Numbered from the stretch's first letter, positions 41,962 through 52,576 are shown. The stretch: DNA of 64,000 nt from Streptomonospora alba (GCF_000826685.1 NZ_JROO01000038.1:1-64000); one strand, 5' to 3'. The notes: generated by a model not told the origin, from the sequence alone. Made by a program: numbers and translations.

Positions 41962-43001
41962 GCGCTCACCTCCGTGCGGGGCGCCTGCGGCCGCCCGGCC
42001 CCCGCGTCTGCGCCGGGAACCCACGACGACTCCCACTGCAGCCGGTCGACCGCGTCCAGGATGCGGTCCACGGTCGGCAGATGGAACTCCTCCAGGTGCG
42101 GCGGCGGGTAGGGGATGTCCAGCCCGCATACCCGCAGCACCGGCGCCTCCAGGTAGTGGAAGCACTGCTCGCTCACGCGCGCGGCGACCTCGCCGCCGAA
42201 TCCGCCGAACCCGTGCGCCTCGTGGACGACGAGCGCGCGCCCGGTCCGGCGCACCGACGCGGCGACGGTCTCGTCGTCGAACGGGGAGAGGCTGCGCAGG
42301 TCGACCACCTCGGCCTCCCTGCCCTCCTCCGCCAGGGACTCGGCGGCCAGCAGCGCTGTGTCGACGGTGGGGCCGTAGGCGATGACGGTCAGGTCGGCTC
42401 CCGGGCGCCGCACCACCGCGCGGTCCATCGGCGCCGTGCGCACCGGCAGGTCGAGGTCCTCGCTCGCCCAGTAGCGCCGCTTGGGTTCGAGGAAGACCAC
42501 CGGGTCGGGCGATTCCACGGCCTCGCGCAGCATGGAGTAGCCGTCGGCGACCGTGGCCGGCGTGACCACGCGCAGGCCCGGTGTGTGGGCGTAGTAGGCC
42601 TCAGAGGAGTCGCCGTGGTGCTCGACGGCGCCGATGCCGCCGCCGTAGGGGATGCGGATGACCAGCGGCAGTTCCACGCGTCCGCGTGTGCGGTTGCGCA
42701 TCTTGGCCACGTGCGAGACGACCTGCTGGAACGCCGGGTAGGCGAAGGCGTCGAACTGCATCTCCACCACCGGCCGGCGCCCGTACATCGCCATGCCCAC
42801 CGCGGTACCCACGATCCCCGACTCGGCCAGCGGGGAGTCGAAGCACCGGTCCTCGCCGAACTCGGCGCCCAGGCCGTCGGTCACGCGGAAGACCCCGCCC
42901 AGCGGTCCGACGTCCTCGCCGTAGACGACGACGTCGGGGTCGGCGGACATGGCGTCGCGCAGCGCCCGGTTGAGCGCCCGCCCCAGGGTGTGGTGCGCCA
43001 T
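41958..43001 (-). CDS. bkdB: 2-oxoacid dehydrogenase E1 beta subunit
   Basis: 347 residues of the transketolase-like E1 beta family. VVVYGEDVGPLGGVFRVTDGL near residue 25, FDSPLAESGIVGTAVGMAMYG, and IRIPYGGGIGAVEHHGDSSEAYYAHTPGLRVV are conserved. The C-terminal domain has VVDLRSLSPFDDETV. The ATG shares one base with the E1alpha stop, so translation is coupled. With E1alpha it decarboxylates the 2-oxoacid using thiamine diphosphate. Confidence 0.92.
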   Translation of the reverse strand: MAHHTLGRALNRALRDAMSADPDVVVYGEDVGPLGGVFRVTDGLGAEFGEDRCFDSPLAESGIVGTAVGMAMYGRRPVVEMQFDAFAYPAFQQVVSHVAKMRNRTRGRVELPLVIRIPYGGGIGAVEHHGDSSEAYYAHTPGLRVVTPATVADGYSMLREAVESPDPVVFLEPKRRYWASEDLDLPVRTAPMDRAVVRRPGADLTVIAYGPTVDTALLAAESLAEEGREAEVVDLRSLSPFDDETVAASVRRTGRALVVHEAHGFGGFGGEVAARVSEQCFHYLEAPVLRVCGLDIPYPPPHLEEFHLPTVDRILDAVDRLQWESSWVPGADAGAGRPQAPRTEVSA

Positions 43002-44137
43002 CACCGGCCTCCGTTCGGCTCGCTGCCTCGCTCGGCCCGCGCAGCGGCCTCGCGCACCCCGGCGCGCTGGCGGCGCAGCGCCGGCGTGGGTTCGGCGTAG
43101 ACGTGGGCGAACAGTTCGTCGGTCGATCGGTGCGGCTCGTGGGCGAGGCGGGTGCGCACCGACTCGGCCAGGCTCTCCGCCCGGGACGCGAACTCCGCCG
43201 ATCGCGCGTCGTCGAGATCGCCCTCGCTGCGCAGCAGCGCCTCCAGACGGGCCAGCGGGTCGCGGCGGCGCCAGCGCTCGACCTCGGCGTCGTCGCGGTA
43301 GCGAGTGGGGTCGTCGGAGTTGGTATGGGGCTCGACCCTGTACGTGCGCGCTTCGATCAGCGCCGGACCGCCCCCGGAGCGGGCCTCGGCCAGTGCGCGC
43401 GAGACCACCGCGTGTACAGCGGCGGCGTCGTTGCCGTCGACGTGGTAGCCGCGCATGCCGTAGCCGATGGCCTTGTGCGCGAGCGTCGGGGCCGCGGACT
43501 GCTTGTGGAGCGGCACGCTGATCGCCCATTCGTTGTTCTGGATCAGGAAGACGACCGGCGCGTTCCACACCGCCGCGAAGTTGTAGGCCTCGTGCGCGTC
43601 GCCCTCGCTGGTCGCGCCGTCGCCCATGAGGACGAGCGCCGCGGTGTCGGAGCCTTTGCGGCGGGCGGCGTAGGTCAGCCCGACCGCGTGTGAGGCGTTG
43701 GTGGCCAGGGGCGTGCACTGCGGGGCGCAGCGGTAGGCCTTGGGGTCGTAGCCGCAGTGCCAGTCGCCGCGCAGCAGGGTCAGTACCTCGACCGGGTCCA
43801 CACCCCGGCTGATCAGGGCGACGGAGTCGCGGTAGGTGGGAAACAGCCAGTCCTGCCCGGCGAGCGCGAGCGCCCCGCCGACCTGGCAGGCCTCCTGGCC
43901 GCGGCTGGAGGGGTAGACGGCCAGCCGCCCCTGCTTGGCCAGTGCCCCGGCCTGGGCGTCGAACCGGCGGCCGACGACCATGGCGCCCAGCAGCGCGCGC
44001 AGCGTGTCGGTATCGGGCAGTTCGAAGCCTGCCCGCGCCGAATCCGCGGCGCGGCGGCCCTCGTCGTCGATCAGCCGGAGGGGCTCCAATGAGGGCAGTG
44101 GGGGAGCCGCAACAGGTGGCGCATCGCTGGTCGTCAT
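43001..44137 (-). CDS. bkdA: 2-oxoacid dehydrogenase E1 alpha subunit
   Basis: 378 residues. The TDP/Mg motif is LVLMGDGATSEGDAHEAYNFAAVWNAPVVFLIQNNEWAIS (starting near residue 180). SSRGQEACQVGGALAL, the DWLFPTYRD loop and EARTYRVEPHTNSDDPTRYR are also typical. ATG 44137 has no ribosome site; a nearby TTG at 44167 is the longer alternative. It may be leaderless. First gene of the E1alpha-E1beta-E2 operon; no E3 (lipoamide dehydrogenase) gene is present here, as is usual for a shared subunit. Confidence 0.9.
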   Translation of the reverse strand: MTTSDAPPVAAPPLPSLEPLRLIDDEGRRAADSARAGFELPDTDTLRALLGAMVVGRRFDAQAGALAKQGRLAVYPSSRGQEACQVGGALALAGQDWLFPTYRDSVALISRGVDPVEVLTLLRGDWHCGYDPKAYRCAPQCTPLATNASHAVGLTYAARRKGSDTAALVLMGDGATSEGDAHEAYNFAAVWNAPVVFLIQNNEWAISVPLHKQSAAPTLAHKAIGYGMRGYHVDGNDAAAVHAVVSRALAEARSGGGPALIEARTYRVEPHTNSDDPTRYRDDAEVERWRRRDPLARLEALLRSEGDLDDARSAEFASRAESLAESVRTRLAHEPHRSTDELFAHVYAEPTPALRRQRAGVREAAARAERGSEPNGGR

Positions 44138-44142
44138 GGTCT

Positions 44143-44178
44143 GAATATGCGGTTCGGTTCCGCACAATGTCCATATTC
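44143..44178. promoter_or_regulatory. Nested dyads between bkdA and bkdR
   Basis: GAATATG (44143-44149) and CATATTC (44172-44178) are perfect complements. Inside them TGCGG (44148-44152) pairs with CCGCA (44160-44164). The site lies 6-41 bp from the bkdA start and 94-129 bp from bkdR. It suits an Lrp-type regulator that acts on both divergent promoters. Confidence 0.55.
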
Positions 44179-44271
44179 CGGCGCGTAATGTAGACGGATG
44201 GCCGCAGGGGCCGGATGCGCGAACGGATCCGTCTCAGCGTGCGGCTACCGAACCGGTGTGAGGTGAGACAC

Positions 44272-44715
44272 ATGGCTGTGGACGACGTCGATCAGCGGAT
44301 CATCGACTTGCTGCGCGCCGACGGCCGCATGTCCATCCGCGCGGTGGCCGAGCACGCACACATCTCGCGGGCGAACGCCTACGCCCGGCTCGACAGGCTG
44401 CGCACCAACGGCGTCATCCGCGGATTCACCGCGGTCATCGACTACGAGAAGTACGGCAAAGGGCTGGCCGCCTACGTCTCGGTGCGCATCGAGCAGCATT
44501 CCTGGGAGAGGTTCCGCGACTACTTGAAGGACATCCCCGAGGTCGACCACGCCGCGCTGGTCTCCGGCGACGTCGATCTCCTGCTGCTGGTGCGCGTCGC
44601 CGACGCCGCGGCGCTGCGCACCTTCGTCCTGGAGCGCCTGCAGCGGATCCCCGAGGTGCGCAGCACCCAGACCATGTTCATCCTCGACGAACCCGCCCTG
44701 GGCGGACCCGCCTGA
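44272..44715 (+). CDS. bkdR: Lrp/AsnC regulator, BkdR-like
   Basis: 147 residues. N-terminal HTH (VDQRIIDLLRADGRMSIRAVAEHAHISRANAYARLDRLRTNGVI), then an alpha-beta ligand domain (DYEKYGKGLAAYVSVRI, IPEVDHAALVSGDVDLLLLVRV). ATG 44272 has GGTGAG upstream. Divergent from the 2-oxoacid dehydrogenase operon with dyads between them, the arrangement known for bkdR and bkd genes in several bacteria. It probably responds to branched-chain amino or oxo acids. Confidence 0.85.
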   Translation: MAVDDVDQRIIDLLRADGRMSIRAVAEHAHISRANAYARLDRLRTNGVIRGFTAVIDYEKYGKGLAAYVSVRIEQHSWERFRDYLKDIPEVDHAALVSGDVDLLLLVRVADAAALRTFVLERLQRIPEVRSTQTMFILDEPALGGPA

Positions 44716-44779
44716 GGTCCGCCCCGCGGGTCCGGCACCGGTGGCCGCAGCCGGTCGGGACCTGAGCGGGGCGGTCGGC

Positions 44780-45222
44780 TCAGAGGCGGGCCGGCCGGAA
44801 GACGTGCCACGCGAAGTCGCGCCCTCCTCGCCCCAGAGCACGACCACCAGCCGCCCGCCGTCGATCCGGTAGCCGCCGCCCTTGTGCGGGCCGAAGCCGG
44901 CGCCGGTGGTGAGGCAGGCGGTCGCACTGCCTTCCTCGACGACCGGGTCGTAGCCGCGCTCGTGCCGCCGGGGAACGCGCCCCGGCCCACCCGGCGGCGG
45001 GCGAACTCCGGGGAGAAGACGATCTCGTCCTCCTGCCCGCCCTCCTCTTCATCGCCCCCCGCCGGCTCCGTGGACTCGGGCGAGGGCGACACCGAGGGCA
45101 TCGGGCCGTTCTCGATTCCGTCGGCGGCCGAGGCGGCCGCGCCCCGGCTCGGCGAGGGGTCGGCGCTGGGCGATCTCCTGGCCGCAACGGCCGGGCTGCC
45201 GGCTCCGTCCCCCTTACAAACA
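44780..45222 (-). pseudogene. Frameshifted secreted-type protein gene
   Basis: Codon-biased coding sequence runs leftward in three successive frames. From about 45222 to 44968 one frame reads a Ser/Pro/Glu-rich linker ending in DEIVFSPEFARRRVGRG. The next, to about 44826, reads ERGYDPVVEEGSATACLTTG then GGGYRIDGGRLVVLWGEEG. A third reads GRDFAWHVFRPARL and a stop. One missing base near 44963-44970 and one in the G-run near 44819-44826 would restore a single protein. The N-terminus is not identifiable. Real pseudogene or two base-call errors; family unknown. Confidence 0.5.
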
Positions 45223-45731
45223 CCGCTGTGCCACCCGCCGTAGACGCCCGCCCGGCAGGTCCCCGCGCGAAGGCGGCGCTTCCCGTGCGTCCGAGACGGC
45301 GGACCGCAGGCAGCCTCGCCTCCCGCGGCTCGCGCCGGGCAGCGTGGCGGTCGGCGCTGCGCACAGTGCCCCGCCCCGGCCGCCGATCCCCGTTGGCCGC
45401 GCCACCCGCCCTGAGGACGGCGGTAGGGCCGCATCCGGCCACCTGGACGTTAGGGTTGACGGGCGGCCGGAGGCCGCCGCGCCGGGCGGGTCCGGACCGT
45501 CGGCCGCGGCGGGCCCCGAGGCGATCGTGCGGGAACCGGGCAGCGGAACGGCGTCGCGGCTCCGCCTGCCGCCGCAGACGGCACACGGTGGTGTGCACAC
45601 CACACCGATCGGCGGGTAGCGGGCTCCTGAACGGGCACGCCGGCACCTGCGGCGGCCGCGGCTGCGGCCCGCGCCGGGGGAGCGGTGCGCCGGAGTAGGA
45701 CGAGATCGATCACGCAGGAGGGATGCGACCG

Positions 45732-47516
45732 ATGCCTGGACGGTACGGGGGCCAGCAGCGCCGCCAAGGCGGGGGACGCCCGGAGCGGGGCGGCGGTCCC
45801 GGAGGCGGGGGCGGCCGCCGCGAGCAGCCCGAGATCAGCGGTCGGCGCGACGACGCCCGCCTGGCCGAGGAGCTGCGCCGGATGGACGGCTCCTCCTACG
45901 GCCGCTACAAGTCTCTCACCGGCGACTGGACCTTCCCCGACTTCACGCTGACCGTCGAGCGGGTGCAGTCCGACCCCTTCGCCCCGCCGTCCCGCGTCGC
46001 CGTGCGCATCCCCGCCGACGTCGTCGAACTGCCCGACGACGCCTGGCACGCGCCGGTACGGCGCCGGGCGACGGCCGACTACCTGGTGCGCCGGGCCTAC
46101 CGCGAGCTCAAGGGCGCCCGGCTGCGCATCGACGCCGGCGGCCAAGAGGTGCTGGACCGCGCCGCCTGCCAGATCCGCGACGGCGAGGTGCACCTGAGAC
46201 TGGGCATCGAGATGCCCGGCCACGGCCGCCGCATCGACGGCCGCACCGCCGAGAGCGAACTGTGCGAGCGGCTGCCCGCCATGGTCGACGCGCTTCGCTG
46301 GCCCGAGCTCGACGCCGCCGAGGCAACCGCCTTCGCCGACACCGTCGAGGACACCTGCGCGCTGCGCGACCAGCTGGAGGGCATGGAACTGGTGGCCTTC
46401 GTCGCCGACGGCGCGGTGCTGCCGCGCCGCAGCGGCGTCAGCGACCTGCCCATGCAGGGCAGCGCCGTGCCCTTCCGGTCCCCGGAGAGCCTGCGCGTCA
46501 GCGTCGACCTGCCCCACGCCGGCACGGTCACCGGGCTGGGCATCGCCGAGGGCATCACCCTCATCGTCGGCGGCGGCTTCCACGGCAAGTCCACACTGCT
46601 GCACGCTCTGGAGCGCGGCGTCTACGACCACGTGCCCGGCGACGGCCGCGAGCTGGTGGTCTCCCGTCCCGACGCCGTCAAGATCCGCGCGGAGGAGGGC
46701 CGCCAGGTCGCGCGCACCGACATCAGCGCGTTCGTGCGCAACCTGCCCACCGGCGCCGAAACGGCCGACTTCTCCACGGAGAACGCCTCGGGCTCCACCT
46801 CCCAGGCGGCCAACATCGCCGAGGCGCTGGAGGCGGGCTCGCATACCCTGCTCATCGACGAGGACACCACCGCCACCAACCTGATGATCCGCGACGCCCG
46901 GATGCAGCGGCTGGTGCACGGCGACCGCGAGCCGCTGACGCCGTTCGTCGACCTGGTCCGCCCGCTGCGGCGCGACCACGGGATTTCCACGGTGCTGGTG
47001 ATGGGCGGAAGCGGCGACTACTTCGACGTCGCCGACCAGGTCATCATGCTCGACGGCTACCGCCCGTACGACGTCACCGACCGGGCCCGCGAACTGGCCT
47101 CCGAGCGCACCGACGCCGAGTTCACCGCACCCGCCGATCGCGTGATCGACGCCCGCTCGGTCGACGCCACCGCGCGCGGCAAGTCCCGGCTCAAGCGCCG
47201 CGACATGGACGTGCTCACCTTCGGCGAGAACGACATCGACGTGCGCAGCCTGACGCAGCTGGTCGACCCCGGCCAGATCATCGGCGTAGGCCTGGCCATG
47301 CGCCGACTCGCCGAGGACGGCCTGCTCAGCCGGCGCACACTCGCCGAGGCCCTGGACGCGCTGGAGGAGCGGCTGGGCGAGGACGGCGTGACGGCGCTCG
47401 GCCGCGGCTACGCGGGCGACTACGTGCTGCCGCGGCGCTACGAGATCGCCGCGGCGCTCAACCGCCTGCGCAGCCTGCGGGTGCAGGGCTTGACCCGGAC
47501 GGGTGAGGCGGAGTGA
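45732..47516 (+). CDS. ABC-class ATPase (COG3044-type)
   Basis: A 594-residue cytoplasmic P-loop protein. A basic Gly/Arg-rich N-terminal tail (1-40) precedes the predicted ABC-class ATPase domain. Walker A-like LIVGGGFHGKSTLLHALERGVY lies near 277, ENASGSTSQAANIAEALEAG is the signature-like region, and LLIDEDTTATNLMIRD is Walker B near 373. VLVMGGSGDYFDVADQVIMLDGY follows. ATG 45732 is well spaced from GGAGGG; ATG 45723 is too close. Members are widespread but functionally uncharacterised as far as I know. A hairpin follows the stop. Confidence 0.8.
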   Translation: MPGRYGGQQRRQGGGRPERGGGPGGGGGRREQPEISGRRDDARLAEELRRMDGSSYGRYKSLTGDWTFPDFTLTVERVQSDPFAPPSRVAVRIPADVVELPDDAWHAPVRRRATADYLVRRAYRELKGARLRIDAGGQEVLDRAACQIRDGEVHLRLGIEMPGHGRRIDGRTAESELCERLPAMVDALRWPELDAAEATAFADTVEDTCALRDQLEGMELVAFVADGAVLPRRSGVSDLPMQGSAVPFRSPESLRVSVDLPHAGTVTGLGIAEGITLIVGGGFHGKSTLLHALERGVYDHVPGDGRELVVSRPDAVKIRAEEGRQVARTDISAFVRNLPTGAETADFSTENASGSTSQAANIAEALEAGSHTLLIDEDTTATNLMIRDARMQRLVHGDREPLTPFVDLVRPLRRDHGISTVLVMGGSGDYFDVADQVIMLDGYRPYDVTDRARELASERTDAEFTAPADRVIDARSVDATARGKSRLKRRDMDVLTFGENDIDVRSLTQLVDPGQIIGVGLAMRRLAEDGLLSRRTLAEALDALEERLGEDGVTALGRGYAGDYVLPRRYEIAAALNRLRSLRVQGLTRTGEAE

Positions 47517-47556
47517 TCCGGCGCCCGGTCCCGGCGGCCGCGTACTCGTGAGCACT

Positions 47557-47580
47557 CTCGGCGCCGAAAACGGCGCCGAG
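47557..47580 (+). terminator. Hairpin after ABC-class ATPase gene
   Basis: CTCGGCGCCG-aaaa-CGGCGCCGAG, a perfect 10-bp stem with a four-base loop, 40 bp after the stop. No T-run. Confidence 0.6.
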
Positions 47581-47746
47581 CACACGATCACCGGCACGGC
47601 GCCGCCCGGCGCGGAGGGGCCGCCTCCGCCGCTGGGGGCGTTCCGGTCGCGCTCGACTATTCTGGACCGTGAATCCGACCGCGCGTGCGACCGTCGCGTG
47701 TCGCAGCCGCCCCGCCATCTTCGTGTGCGAATGGAGACCCTGCCAG

Positions 47747-48670
47747 GTGCGTGACCACGCTGACCTCTACCAGCTTCGCTCCGGCGCCGACAACGCCGCC
47801 GGGACGGTGATGCTGGTCGTCCTCGACGGGTTCGTGGACGCCGGGACGGTCGGTCGCCAGGCCGCCGACGCGCTCTTCGCCGCGTTCGACGCCGAGGAGA
47901 TCGCCGCCTTCGACGTCGACCGGCTGCTGGACTACCGCGCCCGCCGGCCCGTGCTGACCTTCGTCGAGAACGCCTACACCGAGTACACCCCGCCCAAGCT
48001 GTCGCTGTATGAGATGCGCGACAGCGACGGCACGGCGTTCCTGCTGCTCCACGGGCTCGAACCCGACCACGAGTGGGAGGCGTTCGCCGCGGCTGTGCGC
48101 GACCTCGTCGAGCGGTTCTCGGTCACCCTCGTCGTGGGCGTGCAGGGCATCCCGATGGCCGTCCCGCACACCCGGCCCACCACGGCCACCGCCCACGCCA
48201 CCCGTACCGAGCTGGTGTCGGGGCACACGCCCTGGATCGGCCGCGTCAACGTGCCCGCCAGCGCCGCGGCCCTGCTGGAGTTCCGGCTCGGCGAGACCGG
48301 ACACGACGCGCTCGGCTACGCCGTGCATGTGCCCAGCTATCTGGCCCAGTCGGAGTACCCCCGAGCGGCGATGGCCGCGCTGGAGTTCGTCTCCGGCGCC
48401 ACCGGGCTGGCACTGCCCGGCACCGAGTTGGAGGAGACCGCGCGCCAGACCGACGAGGAGATCGAGCAGCAGGTCGAGGCCTCCGAGGAGGTGCAGCGCG
48501 TCGTCTCCAACCTGGAGCAGCAGTACGACGAGTTCATGGCGGCGCGCGAGAACGCCGGCGAGGCGGGCGTCCCGATGTTCGGCGAGGACGGCTCCGAACT
48601 GCCCACGGCCGAGGAGCTCGGCGCCGAGCTGGAGCGCTTCCTCGCCGACCGCGAGCGCGGCGACGGCTGA
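47747..48670 (+). CDS. PAC2-family protein
   Basis: A 307-residue protein of the PAC2 (proteasome assembly chaperone 2-like) family common in actinobacteria. Conserved pieces: [65 protein letters not shown] and [16 protein letters not shown] Glu-rich coiled-coil-like C-terminus ([26 protein letters not shown]) is at about 225-265. GTG 47747 has GGAG ten bases upstream. Its biochemical role is unknown. pyrD follows 71 bp later in the same direction. Confidence 0.8.
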   Translation: MRDHADLYQLRSGADNAAGTVMLVVLDGFVDAGTVGRQAADALFAAFDAEEIAAFDVDRLLDYRARRPVLTFVENAYTEYTPPKLSLYEMRDSDGTAFLLLHGLEPDHEWEAFAAAVRDLVERFSVTLVVGVQGIPMAVPHTRPTTATAHATRTELVSGHTPWIGRVNVPASAAALLEFRLGETGHDALGYAVHVPSYLAQSEYPRAAMAALEFVSGATGLALPGTELEETARQTDEEIEQQVEASEEVQRVVSNLEQQYDEFMAARENAGEAGVPMFGEDGSELPTAEELGAELERFLADRERGDG

Positions 48671-48741
48671 GCGGCACCGCCCGTAGAACGGCGCCCGGCC
48701 CCGCGCCGGGCGCGCCACCGCCGAACGAATCCGGAAAGCCA

Positions 48742-49869
<1,128 letters not shown>

Positions 49870-49877
49870 GCCCCCGC

Positions 49878-49908
49878 GCCGCGCGCAGGCGACGCGCCGC
49901 CGCGCGGC
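49878..49908. terminator. Hairpin between convergent pyrD and deacetylase
   Basis: GCCGCGCG (49878-49885) and CGCGCGGC (49901-49908) pair perfectly across a 15-nt loop in the 40-bp gap between convergent stops. Probably works in both directions; no T-run. Confidence 0.5.
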
Positions 49909-49909
49909 C

Positions 49910-51421
49910 TCACGTCGGGCAGCCGTCGAGGCGGATGCACTCCTCGTTGGCCACCGGGTCGCTGCTGTAGTACACCCCGCCCGGTTCGGCGTCGCCGAGC
50001 AGGTCGGGCACCGTCACCAGGGTCCAGCCCTGCGACTCGTAGTGGTCGAGGATCTCCGGCAGCGCCTCGGCGGTGGTGCGCTCGGTGTCGTGCATCAGCA
50101 CCAGCCCGCCGGGCGGCGTGAACGAGGCGACGTTGGCGGCGATCTCCTCGCTGCTGATACCGGTCCAGTCCTTGGAGTCGGTGTCCCAGACGATCTGCGC
50201 CTGGCCGTGCTCGGCCGCGACGTCGGAGACGGTCTCGTCGGTCTCGCCGAACGGCGGACGCAGAATGCCCACCTGTTCTCCGGTCCGGCGGCGGATCAGC
50301 GCGTCCACGGCGTCCAGCTCGGACTCCAGCTCCCCGCGGGAGAGGTCGGGGAAGGGTTCGTGCGACTCGCCGTGGCCGCCGACGGCGTGGCCTGCGGCCC
50401 ACACCCGCCCGACCATCGCAGGCCGCTCGCGGATCGCGTGGCCCGACAGGAAGAACGTGGCCTCGGCGTCGTGCTGCGCCAGCAGATCCAGCACCTCGCC
50501 GGTGTTCTCGCTGGGACCGTCGTCGAAGGTCAGCGCGACGCAGGTGGTCTCGGTGCCGCATGCGTGGTCCTCGCCGCCCGGAGCCGATCCCGGGACCTCG
50601 GCGTCTGGGGGCGGGGTCTCCTCGGGCGGGGAGTCCACGGAGAACGCGTGCGGGTCCGCGTCCGAGGCGGCAAGCACGCGCTCGCCCAACCCGGAGAGCA
50701 GCGGCCGCGCGTCCTCGGCCGCGACCGCGGCGGCGACGCGGCCCTCCTCGATCGGCGCCACGTCCCCCGCGTCGAACTCGACCACGAGGTCTCCGTCGGC
50801 GTTGAACCCGATGGAGTCGTAGAGCCGGAAACCGGGGTGCAGCAGGCCGGGGTCGGCCGGGGTTCCCGCCAGCTCCGCGGCGACGAGGCCGTTCAGCTCG
50901 CGCAGCTCGGCGTCGCCGGCCAGCAGTTCGGTGGCGTAGGCGGTGCGGCCGGTACCGACGTCGTAGTAGTAGCTGGAGTAGGCGTCGTGGCTGCCGCGGT
51001 GGTCGACCTCGGTGCGGATCGTGCGCACGCCGACCGCCCCCTCGCCCGCGGCGGTCAGCTCCCAATCGACCTCCAGGCGCTCGGCCTCCTCGAAGGCGTC
51101 GCGGAAGTCGGCCGCCTCGCGGTCCACGATCTCGGTGAGGCGCTCGGTCAGCGGTTCGGCGTTGGGAATCTCCGGAATCGATCCCTGCACGGTGAAGCCG
51201 TCCCCGCCGTGGCCGCCGCCGGCGGGCCGCTCGGTCAGGCCCGGCACGTTCTCGGCGGAGAAGGACGTGAACGCGGTGGGCGGGGGAGCGGGCAGGGCGA
51301 GCGCGTTGCAGCCGGTCGCCGCGGCCAGCGCAGCGGCGCAGGCCGCCAGACGGCCGCACCCGAGGATGCGCCGACGCGCGCGGAGCGGGCTCGCGAGGCC
51401 ACCGGCAGAGGATGGGGACAT
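49910..51421 (-). CDS. Lipoprotein polysaccharide deacetylase (NodB/CE4), copy 1
   Basis: A 503-residue exported protein. A lipobox AAATGC places the acylated Cys at 38. Residues 55-260 form a domain shared with the paralog at 52577 (DSIGFNADGDLVVEFDAGDVAP). The NodB domain at about 290-490 has TFDDGPS, GGHGESHEPF, RPPFGETD, WDTDSKDW and VLMHDTE. The metal-binding Asp and both His are kept. It probably removes acetyl groups from peptidoglycan or another wall glycan. ATG 51421 lies within a GC-rich 5' end; spacing to a GGAA-like site is plausible. Confidence 0.87.
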   Translation of the reverse strand: MSPSSAGGLASPLRARRRILGCGRLAACAAALAAATGCNALALPAPPPTAFTSFSAENVPGLTERPAGGGHGGDGFTVQGSIPEIPNAEPLTERLTEIVDREAADFRDAFEEAERLEVDWELTAAGEGAVGVRTIRTEVDHRGSHDAYSSYYYDVGTGRTAYATELLAGDAELRELNGLVAAELAGTPADPGLLHPGFRLYDSIGFNADGDLVVEFDAGDVAPIEEGRVAAAVAAEDARPLLSGLGERVLAASDADPHAFSVDSPPEETPPPDAEVPGSAPGGEDHACGTETTCVALTFDDGPSENTGEVLDLLAQHDAEATFFLSGHAIRERPAMVGRVWAAGHAVGGHGESHEPFPDLSRGELESELDAVDALIRRRTGEQVGILRPPFGETDETVSDVAAEHGQAQIVWDTDSKDWTGISSEEIAANVASFTPPGGLVLMHDTERTTAEALPEILDHYESQGWTLVTVPDLLGDAEPGGVYYSSDPVANEECIRLDGCPT

Positions 51422-51658
51422 GCGCCGGAAGTTCCTTCCACGTGGCCGGGAGCGCCGCGGCCGGACCGGTGGGCGGCTCCCGCCGGTCCCGGGCCGCGCC
51501 GACGTCTACGCAAGAAACGTAGGACACCGGCTCGCCCGGCAGAACCGGGACGCGGCATGTGTCCACATCAGGTCAGCGGCTCGCGCCGGGGCAACGGGAC
51601 ACCGCTTCGTACGTCCGCCGGCCTGCTCCCCGCGTCGTGGAGCGTCAGGAGCCGGCGG

Positions 51659-52270
51659 TCAGCGCGGTGCCAGAGGCGGCACCGCGTCCAGTTCGGCGCC
51701 CAGCAGCGGGCCGGCCAGGTGGGAGGAGCGGATGCGCACGCCGGTCACCCGGTCGGCCAGAGCCAGGACCGCCGCACCGGGGTCGGACTCGGCGGTGGTG
51801 CCGCCCAGTCCTACGGCGCTCATGTGCGCCTCCAGCGACTCGGGGCGGGTGCCGCGGCGCGCCTGCGGGGTGCGGGCGTCGAAGTAGGTCTGCAGGACGC
51901 CGTCGATCACCCACCGGAACTCATAGCGGTGGTCCATCAGCACGCGCACCGACACCAGTTCGGTCTCGGCCGAGAGCGCCCGGTAGCACTCCGGCCGGGT
52001 CGCGCGGCATCCGGTCGGCTCGATGATCACCGTCCAGCCGCCTATCGCCAGCGCGTGGACGGTCATCGGGGGGCGGTCGTCCGAGCAGCAGAGTGCGGCC
52101 TCGACGGCCTCGGCGATGGGCAGGCAGCGCAGATCGCGCTCGGCCACACCGAGACGGCCCAGTGCGGCGGTCTTGCTGAGTCCTCGGACGTAGGAGAGAC
52201 AGAAAGCTTCGGCGAGGTCCGGCTGGGTTTCCCGCAACCAGGTGTAGTCGCGGGCCAACGCAACGGCCAT
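51659..52270 (-). CDS. DUF6461-type protein
   Basis: A 203-residue soluble protein resembling actinobacterial DUF6461 proteins. It opens with YTWLRETQPDLAEAFCLSYVRGLSKTAALGRLG, and the core holds GWTVIIEPTGCRATRPECYRALSAETELVSVRV and EFRWVIDGVLQTYFD. ATG 52270 has AAGGGA six bases upstream; in-frame GTGs at 52285 and 52291 are alternatives. Function unknown. It lies between two paralogous deacetylase genes in the same orientation, with 237- and 306-bp gaps. Confidence 0.75.
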   Translation of the reverse strand: MAVALARDYTWLRETQPDLAEAFCLSYVRGLSKTAALGRLGVAERDLRCLPIAEAVEAALCCSDDRPPMTVHALAIGGWTVIIEPTGCRATRPECYRALSAETELVSVRVLMDHRYEFRWVIDGVLQTYFDARTPQARRGTRPESLEAHMSAVGLGGTTAESDPGAAVLALADRVTGVRIRSSHLAGPLLGAELDAVPPLAPR

Positions 52271-52576
52271 CGGATTTCCCTTCACGCCCACGGGGCACGC
52301 TGTGGTGGCTGCTCACGTCGTCGGGAACGACCGCCCTTGGTATTCACGTTCCCTGAGCCCGCCGTGTCGAGCGGGCCGGTTCCGGACGCGTCGAGGGCGG
52401 TTCGGCGGCCCCGGAGCGGGTAATCGGATATCCGGCGGGGTCTCCCTGTGCCACGGCGCACCACCCTACGCGCGAGTGCGGGGTGCCCCGCACTGGGGAC
52501 ACCCCGCACCCGGTCTCATCCGCTGCGTCGGCAGCCATCGCCCTCGGGCCGAGAACGCCCAGGCCCCGGCGGTGCG
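52271..52576. other. Gap between DUF6461 and second deacetylase
   Basis: 306 bp with no gene I can support. A GGGGTGCGGGGTGTCC-type repeat around 52478-52510 (GCGGGGTGCCCCGC, then GGGGACACCCCGC) offers short hairpins that may terminate the deacetylase transcript. Confidence 0.35.

Noticed and set aside
44884-45243. 119-codon forward ORF opposite the frameshifted gene
   Set aside because: Composition is unlike real genes here, no ribosome site, and the opposite strand has coherent codon use in the three frames described.
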